DNA of 64,000 bases, from the NCBI GenBank assembly GCA_000729835.1, contig JFHB01000112.1:1-64000 (forward strand). Reading direction: 5' to 3'. The stretch's first letter is position 1. Every line of letters starts with the position of its first letter. The translations under genes and the position numbers were made by a program. The DNA is from Atkinsonella hypoxylon. Its lineage: Eukaryota > Ascomycota > Sordariomycetes > Hypocreales > Clavicipitaceae. The notes under the pieces are model-generated. The model ran no database searches. It saw nothing but the letters and a program-made list of their open reading frames with translations, and had not been told where the DNA came from. This document shows positions 57,445 to 64,000 of the stretch, piece by piece.

Positions 57445-58141
57445 AGGGCCATGTCCAAGGACGAGAAGAAGAATGAAGACGCGAAGGCATGCATTATGAT
57501 TCGGACAAAAAGTCTCGATTATTTCTGCGAATTCGGGGTAAGGAATTTCTGGCAAGGGCGAGACATAGACTGCGCAGGCTGTATATCTTTTTCTTGTACG
57601 GCACATCCGGCATTCGATGCGGTTAGGTCATGGTGGTATGTACAACGATTCACTGATTCGGGGAGTTTCCCTAAACCCACAAGTGAATCTGTTTGCACAA
57701 CCCATTTTTTATTGAGGGCAAGGCCTGGCCCGGCATTGGGTTGCGTAGAATCAATACAAGCTAAATTGCACTCTACCAGCAAATTTGGCTGGCTCGATTG
57801 CCGAGCCTGATGCATACAGCTGCGCCATGATGCTATCGCATTTTCTTGCTAGTCTAATCATGAAATTGCATTCATGCATGCATGCCCATGAACTCTTGGT
57901 TCTGTTGCCCAGGCAACGGGTTCAAGATGAGTCGACCCTGGAACCAGCAAATTGACTGTCCTTTGGGCCGATCTGGTCTTATCTGTCTCATCTGTCTCCT
58001 CTGTCTCATCTATCTCATCTGGTACTTTAAATTAGAAGCCCACTCTGCTATTAGCCCCTGTGTATCCGTGCCGCGCAACGCTCCTGTATTCATCCCGGTA
58101 ATATTAGCCCCGCGACGGCTCTGAATCGAAATCTCCACCAG

Positions 58142-58179
<38 letters not shown>

Positions 58180-59048
58180 CGACGGACATAACTAACGAAC
58201 TGTTGGGGGCGCGAGCTAACAAGATTTTGTTTACCCTTCTTCATCTTCACCGCCTTGGCTGCGCATGCAAGCTCTTAAGAACCCCGGGACAATAGCCTTG
58301 CCGCTTCAGCTGCGGGCACACCGCTTTTGGAGTTTTTTTTTTTTTTTTTTTTTTGGTCCCTGACAATCTTTGCTCCGTTAATTGATGATTTTTTGGTCAA
58401 GACAGCATCCTGGAAAGTGTCCCGACGAGTTCGTTCTGTCTCGCGGGGTCGAGGCAGCCAACTTCCCCAGCAGACTCTTTTCGTCCATGACTTTGGGTCA
58501 CGAGCACGCAACCTAATAACCAACCTACTAGTTACCTACCTACCGACCCTACCTACCGACCTGCCTAGGTAGCACTCTGTCTACACACCATTCTGCCCGC
58601 CCCATTTCCGCGGCCATATTTTCTAGAGCTCGAGAGGCGCCGAGGCAGACAAGTCGCCCAAAGGTAGACGAGACCGCGACGTTGTTCTGGTCTGGGACGA
58701 GTTGTGACGCGGCTGATGGCAGTTGGCAACACACGACCGACCGACCGACTTCACACTTTTGCCCCGCCAAGAAACAACCTGCACCGACACGACAACTCAC
58801 TCAGCCTCGACGATTCTGAACCTCCTTCTGAACCTCCCTCACGGCCAAGACCATCAAACACAACAAACAGGACGACTGCTGCGATGAGTTCCCACTGAGT
58901 CGCGCTGGCTATTTTGGACGCATTAATCAAGTGGGCTCCCGCATTACACCAATTATTTCGAGCTCGCGACCAATAACAACCCGGGCGGGTCCTCGACACA
59001 ATTTGCGTCATACTGCTCGCTGGGTTTGGGAGATTGCGACTCCAAGCG
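57445..59048. other. Intergenic region with (GACACC)n minisatellite
   Basis: A tandem GACACC repeat of about six units lies near 58142-58178, a T run at about 58336-58354, a TCATCTGTC-type imperfect repeat at about 57990-58020, and tandem CTACCTACCGACC-like sequence at about 58530-58565. No gene is supported. Confidence 0.5.
58142..58178. repeat. (GACACC)n tandem repeat
   Basis: About six head-to-tail copies of the hexamer, noncoding; a minus-strand open frame across it would encode a Val-Ser tandem repeat but has no other support. Confidence 0.9.
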
Positions 59049-60560
59049 ATGACCTTATCATCTGGCTTTCATATGCCTGGCGCATTTCATACAGATGGCA
59101 TACACCAGGGTATTTTTCGCCCGCCGGTGTCGTCTGCATCTTCCCCTGCATATCTCCCCCCTGTTCGGCCGTCAGGCGACACGCCCACTCCCAAGCGAAA
59201 GCGACTCTGCGACCATGTTCGACAAGTTGACCAGGCCACTAAACAGGACGTCAGTCGCTTCGACCACGACGAAGCCAACAGTGCCAGCACGGTGCTCATC
59301 ACCCCTGCCGGCAGACACGTTGCGCCGAACGGACGCGCTTACACACTTGCCGGCCAGCTCGATACTCCTGTCAGCGGCCCTGGTGACAGCGAGATTCTCG
59401 GCGACAGCATGTACTCGGACACAGACTACCGCAAGGCGCTTGGCTCGAAGAGAAGTCGAGATGATGCCGACTCTCCCCCTGCCAGTGGGCCAACTCCCTT
59501 GTTCAACCTGCCCCAGCATCCTGACCATCAATCTTCGGGATGGGGCACGCTGGCATTTAGCACAATCGGCGGCGTAGTAGGCAAAGTGTGGGAGTTTTGC
59601 AAGGCTGGAGCTTTTAAGGGATTTCATGCAGGCGGGGGCCGAGGCTTTGAAATGACACCGGGAGAAGGCGTGCTGCCTGACGGATCGATACCAGACCAAG
59701 CATGGCACCGTAATGACGACAGTTGTGCAGACCAACATCGTCGCATCCCTGGTTATTTCCCGGAAGGCGATCGCCACAGTAATCAGGATGCTGCGGAGGA
59801 CTCGTGTATTCTCAGCGGAGCATCAACGCCATCTGGGCCCGCTGCAAAGAGACGACAGACAGCGCCAACAGACGATCTTGGCAGGAACTGGGTCATGGTC
59901 AAGGATCAAGTCGGTGACGACCCCAGCAGGGCAACACCTCAAAGAACATCTACGTACAGACCATCTCCGAGAAACAGAAACCAAGGCCCCTCTGCCGCTA
60001 CGGGACGTCGCATTTCTACCCTGAACCAACAACGCCTATCAGGCAAATTAGCCAGCGCAGCTTCCTGCCGAGCATCCCCTCCAGTAAGCGGAAATTTCAT
60101 GTCTCCGCCATCTACGCAGAAGCCTCCTCGTCCCGCATCAGCAGCATCGTTCGCCTCGCCTCGCTCCCCGTCGCCAACGAAACTATGTAGAATGGCGTCC
60201 TCTGTTAACGCCAGCACCGCCTCCCCCACCCCACCAACATCACGCGGACATAGCCGCCGTCGGTCCAACAACTCTTCTCAGCAGCAGCAGACCTTCCCAC
60301 CCAATCGCACGCACACTCGCACACACAGCAGTGCCTCTACGGCGTCAAGCCGCGGCGCCGCAGACGACCTGGATAACAGCCCGCGACTTACAGCCGAAGC
60401 AAGACAACTTGCGGCTCGACGACAAAGAGAAGAGCGTGACACAGACGTCAGGATTACTGCCTTTAACAAGCAGCTTCAGGATATGATACGTCAGGGGAAG
60501 GAGGCGCTGGGGACGACGATAGAAATCGATGGGGAGGATGGCGGTTGGGAAGACTACTAA
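59049..60560 (+). CDS. Long, mostly disordered protein of unknown function
   Basis: A single open frame of 503 residues from the first ATG (59049); the frame is open 15 bp further upstream but offers only TTG. I do not recognise the family. The first 150 residues contain a basic TPKRKRLC stretch that could be a nuclear signal. The only segment with an ordered, conserved look is around 167-201, GWGTLAFSTIGGVVGKVWEF followed by a Gly-rich GFHAGGGRGFEM. Residues 270-450 are Ser/Pro/Arg/Gln-rich and probably disordered, with many potential phosphorylation sites. The C-terminus is a charged helix (from RQLAARRQREERDTDVR) followed by an acidic GEDGGWEDY end. Codon use looks like that of the neighbouring genes. 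An upstream exon may exist. Confidence 0.75.
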   Translation: MTLSSGFHMPGAFHTDGIHQGIFRPPVSSASSPAYLPPVRPSGDTPTPKRKRLCDHVRQVDQATKQDVSRFDHDEANSASTVLITPAGRHVAPNGRAYTLAGQLDTPVSGPGDSEILGDSMYSDTDYRKALGSKRSRDDADSPPASGPTPLFNLPQHPDHQSSGWGTLAFSTIGGVVGKVWEFCKAGAFKGFHAGGGRGFEMTPGEGVLPDGSIPDQAWHRNDDSCADQHRRIPGYFPEGDRHSNQDAAEDSCILSGASTPSGPAAKRRQTAPTDDLGRNWVMVKDQVGDDPSRATPQRTSTYRPSPRNRNQGPSAATGRRISTLNQQRLSGKLASAASCRASPPVSGNFMSPPSTQKPPRPASAASFASPRSPSPTKLCRMASSVNASTASPTPPTSRGHSRRRSNNSSQQQQTFPPNRTHTRTHSSASTASSRGAADDLDNSPRLTAEARQLAARRQREERDTDVRITAFNKQLQDMIRQGKEALGTTIEIDGEDGGWEDY

Positions 60561-63500
60561 GTCACTGTCTGATCGTATATTTTTTTTTCTTTTCTTTTTT
60601 TTTTTTCTCGTCGTTATCTTGATGCTACGATACCCAGTTAGGCAAGGGCGGGGACAATAAAATCAAGCGCTGTTGTATGGGAGGGGGTGCGGTTTTCCCT
60701 TTGTTTTATATGAGGGCGGTTCGGAGTACTGTGCTCTTGCGAGAGCTGATAGTGTATATATGGATACTTGGGCAGCTTATGATGAATGAAGTTATTGTTT
60801 CTTTTTCTTTTTTTTTTGGTCCGGTAAGCTGTTCGCTTGTGTTCGAGCTGATGTTGCCCGGATGCGGTGGGATGGTTTCTCAGCCGCAGATGGAGGGGGT
60901 TTCTTGATTCGCTGGTCGCAGCCACGGCTGGGGATGGCACGAAGCGAGGAATTCAACCTAGGCATGGCGAACGGGCTTGTATGGTGTAGCACGTCGCGTT
61001 TGCCTTGGCTTAGAGATGATCTTTGGTGGTGGGGGGGGGGGGGGGGCTTGGGTGCTGGGTTTCGGGCAGACTGTCTTGGCGAATGCGAGTTGCTCTGTCG
61101 GTGGGTTTTTTGTTTTTTTGTTTTTTTGTTTTTTTGTTTTTTTTTTTTTTTTTTTTTTTTTCGTGCGGGGATAAGGATAAGTAGGGTTGGGGGAGAACTA
61201 CGTTGTACCATCTTGAATTAGTCTTACACAAGTCAAGTGGCTCTTTATTTCACCGCCCTTGTGCCCAATGCCCTCGCGATGTAGTTGGCGATGGATGCTT
61301 TCGCACCTTCAAGGCCCGGGAACGCGATTATCATCGTTAATGTGTTCGTAGAGCCGTTCATTGGGCTTATAGAGAGCTCTTCAAAGTAACCCTAGCCGCA
61401 TGCAGCACTACAGCATCGACACCGCGAGACGAAGGTCCTTGCCAGCATCTTTAGCTTTACTTGAGAATGGTGTTTTAAAAGTGAGGGTGAAGCGTAGCTT
61501 TCGGCTTTGCATCTTCTGAATGATTCATTAATAAGCGGGGTAAACTTAGGCACCGACTTTTCTGGGTCTTAAGAGTGTTTAAGGGTGCATCCGTGGCTTT
61601 TATCTCACCGCCTGCCTTCCATAACCGATGCCACCTGCGTTGCTATCCGCGCAGCAGTTCCACTTTTACCCCGCTCTTGGTCGTACCCCTTTGAGGCAGC
61701 CGCCCCTCGATTTTGCTGATGCACTTATTTCTCTCATAAATGCACACTAAAATCTACATTCAAACGCGATGATAGAATCTAAGGAGACGGCCAACGGCCT
61801 TCAATGTTCATCAAAGACCCATTAAAGAGCCTCTTATTAACTAGTATATATACCTCCGGAGAAAATAGTAGAAATAGCGTGTTACAAGTGTCGCGAGATT
61901 CAGCAGTGAATAGGCTGACGGAAATGCTCAGCGCGTCTTTTACGATGGAATTATAAACAGTGAAAGAGGTAACTACCCAAGCTATCGAATCAATTCTCGC
62001 CATGGCAAGCACCACTTTCCCGATTAGGAAAACGCAGCACTCCATCGTATCGTATCCGGGCACACAGGTGGTTTGGGGTGGTGTTTTTGGCTTACCAAAT
62101 ATCTAGCATCAATTGATCTACAATCCCATAGACCGTTGGTCACTCCGTCGATACTATTAGGCTTGACGTGTACTAAGAGAATTTCCATATAGTAAATGTA
62201 CTGCTGCAGGCTTTATACGAGTATTACACAAGAATAGTAAGGATTTCTTGTAACTTCTTGATATACAAAGCGAACTAACTCTGTATCTAAAACTAGACCT
62301 ATGAAATATATTTACCACGTAAGTTTATAAATTATCATTGATTAAACTGTGTGGGCTTTGGTGTAAAAACGGGCATGAACCAAATTACCTGCAGGGACTG
62401 TATGTGTGCGCTGCAATGCGTCTTGGATTACTGATGACAGAATGGACACGTAGATATACTAGATTCAATTTCCCTTGATTCTTTTTTGTTAAAAGCTACC
62501 ACAATACTAAGTACTCTAAGTCACTAGCTCATGCAAACAGAGCCGCGAGACTGGAAGCATCAAAACGATGCCCTAGTGCCGCGTTTGTCCATAACCCGAA
62601 CCGCAGGTTCACGTATTTCCAACAAAGTTATACCCTCTTTTTTCACTTGCAACTGGCGCTCAATTTCTCTCTCCTGCCAGGAATCTTTGCGTACGCGACC
62701 TGCGTGCTCGTCTTCATACGTGGAGTGAGTCGACTCGCAGCGAATATATGCCTGCGAATCGATACTCCTTGGTCCCTTACCCTTGAACCAAAAAAAAAAA
62801 CAGTTGGCCTGGACGACTTGGATGCTTCGGCAAAGCTCATAGGCACGCCGAGAAACCGTGACCACAAGATGCAGTTCAGAACTGGCTTCATCAGGAGGTC
62901 AAGCACAAGTCTTAATGACCGAGACCATTGCTGACTGCCACATCTAGTGTTGCTGCCAACGCAGCTTGGAACTTACGCTATGCGTTTATGTGTTATCAAA
63001 TCACAGTCCATACTATTTTCTTCACGAACCTGAGCGAGGGCGATACTCCAGTGCCTTGAGACATCCTGACTTACTTACTGCATGCCGAGTTCTCCACAAG
63101 TATAAGCGTATAAATACCCGTTTGGATCAAGTTGATACTTCCTTCAAAGGCAGGCACCTAAGAAAACTTCCCACATGCCACTCAAGGTATGCACCTTGGG
63201 AGAGAAGATGTGCGCGCTCAGCGGAGCGTATTACATTCCTGAGAGTGACAAAGTCTTACTGCTGATAGAGTGGGTGGACGCAAGGTGCAAGAAATTCCGC
63301 GCGTACCTAGTTGCTACAATGAGATAGAAGGGCCACTTTCCTTCCTTATACGTCCGCTGGCAACTGGTCAGCGCTCATGTGCGATTCACTATTGCGTTAG
63401 TTGACTGAGACGATGCGGATGCGGAGTCGGTTTTCCCATAATGGCCATCGTCGTCGGCTCCATGGCTGAAGATGGAGGCTGTGATGGTTTCGCCGATTCT

Positions 63501-64000
63501 CAGCGCCTTCTGCCATGCTTAAAACCAGACGACGTAGTCACGCAGATGTATCGGCGCATCGAGTGGTGTTCTCCTGGCGGACTTTGTATGTGTTAACATC
63601 CCGCGAAATGGGAGTTGTTGGTAGTTGCTCAAGAACAATGACCAGTCTCGCATAGATTCAAATCTAGAGATAGAATCGTTGGTATATTATCGTGCTCTGA
63701 ATTGAGTCCGACCAACGTGATACACATTGACTGAGAGCGAAACTCGCCATACCCATAGGTCTTAGTGAGCCCATATGCAAAGCCTCTGTTCGGGTATGCT
63801 GTAGATAAGTATATATATTTCTATTGTACTGATATCAGTGCATATACAATGTCCGCCATACTATATTTACTTCCATATTCCTTACACGGCAATACGGCCC
63901 TCGCTTATTACGTCTTATACCGCCCCTCGCTTTGCTACATGATACGTCATACGAAAACGTCTCGTCTCTTCCGACCTGAGTTTTCCTGTCCCATCTTCCT
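60561..64000. other. Gene-free end of the window
   Basis: No gene is supported. The region includes T-rich tracts at about 60579-60606 and 61106-61162, a G run at about 61031-61046, and AT-richer DNA from about 61740 onward. Frames at 60862-61221, 61779-62063 and 62531-62934 are overlapped by antisense frames and carry homopolymer-coded tracts without motifs. Confidence 0.5.

Noticed and set aside
1..64000. Possibility of a secondary-metabolite gene cluster in the window
   Set aside because: Only one UstYa-like gene fits; no polyketide synthase, peptide synthetase, terpene cyclase, P450 or pathway regulator was seen.

Overview
The window is nuclear DNA of a filamentous ascomycete, most likely a Sordariomycete. 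The evidence is short introns (about 50-200 bp) with GT..AG ends and CTAAC-like branch sites, genes scattered on both strands without operons, fungal gene families (UstYa/DUF3328, SUR1- and OCH1-like GT32, Mad1, Lst8, fungal catalase-peroxidase), and long AT-rich or repeat-littered intergenic DNA. No tRNA, rRNA, CRISPR array or intact transposase gene was recognised. I could not run any search, so assignments rest on motifs and family knowledge, and splice sites were read by eye.

Layout. 0-3 kb: AT-rich repeat DNA, then a four-exon UstYa-like gene. 3-7 kb: a foldback repeat with telomere-like sequence and a GT17 glycosyltransferase. 7-21 kb is the gene-dense housekeeping block: an unrecognised nuclear-looking protein split by an in-frame TAG, a dual-specificity-phosphatase-like protein, the mitochondrial RNA helicase Suv3, a longin R-SNARE, and the checkpoint protein Mad1. 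21-24 kb: repeats. 24-29 kb: an oligopeptide transporter (OPT) and a fatty acid hydroxylase/sterol desaturase-family enzyme. 29-33 kb: repeats. 33-39 kb: a secreted calcineurin-like phosphoesterase and two GT32 genes (OCH1-like, SUR1-like). 42-49 kb: the GPI-anchor de-N-acetylase (PIG-L/Gpi12), a GH16 glucanase without a signal peptide, and katG. 52-60.6 kb: a CAP/PR-1 secreted protein, Lst8, an HD-domain nucleotidase-like protein and a long disordered protein. 60.6-64 kb holds no gene I can support.

The genes do not form a pathway cluster. There is a loose glycosylation and membrane-lipid flavour (GT17, two GT32, PIG-L, sterol desaturase family), but they are far apart and individually regulated. 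The most distinctive content is noncoding: at least five families of small foldback or dispersed repeats with copies many kb apart, two short words (TACTCCGTA and the palindrome AGGTACCTAGGTACCT) that recur in intergenic DNA far more often than chance, and many long homopolymer tracts. I found no convincing new multi-gene system.
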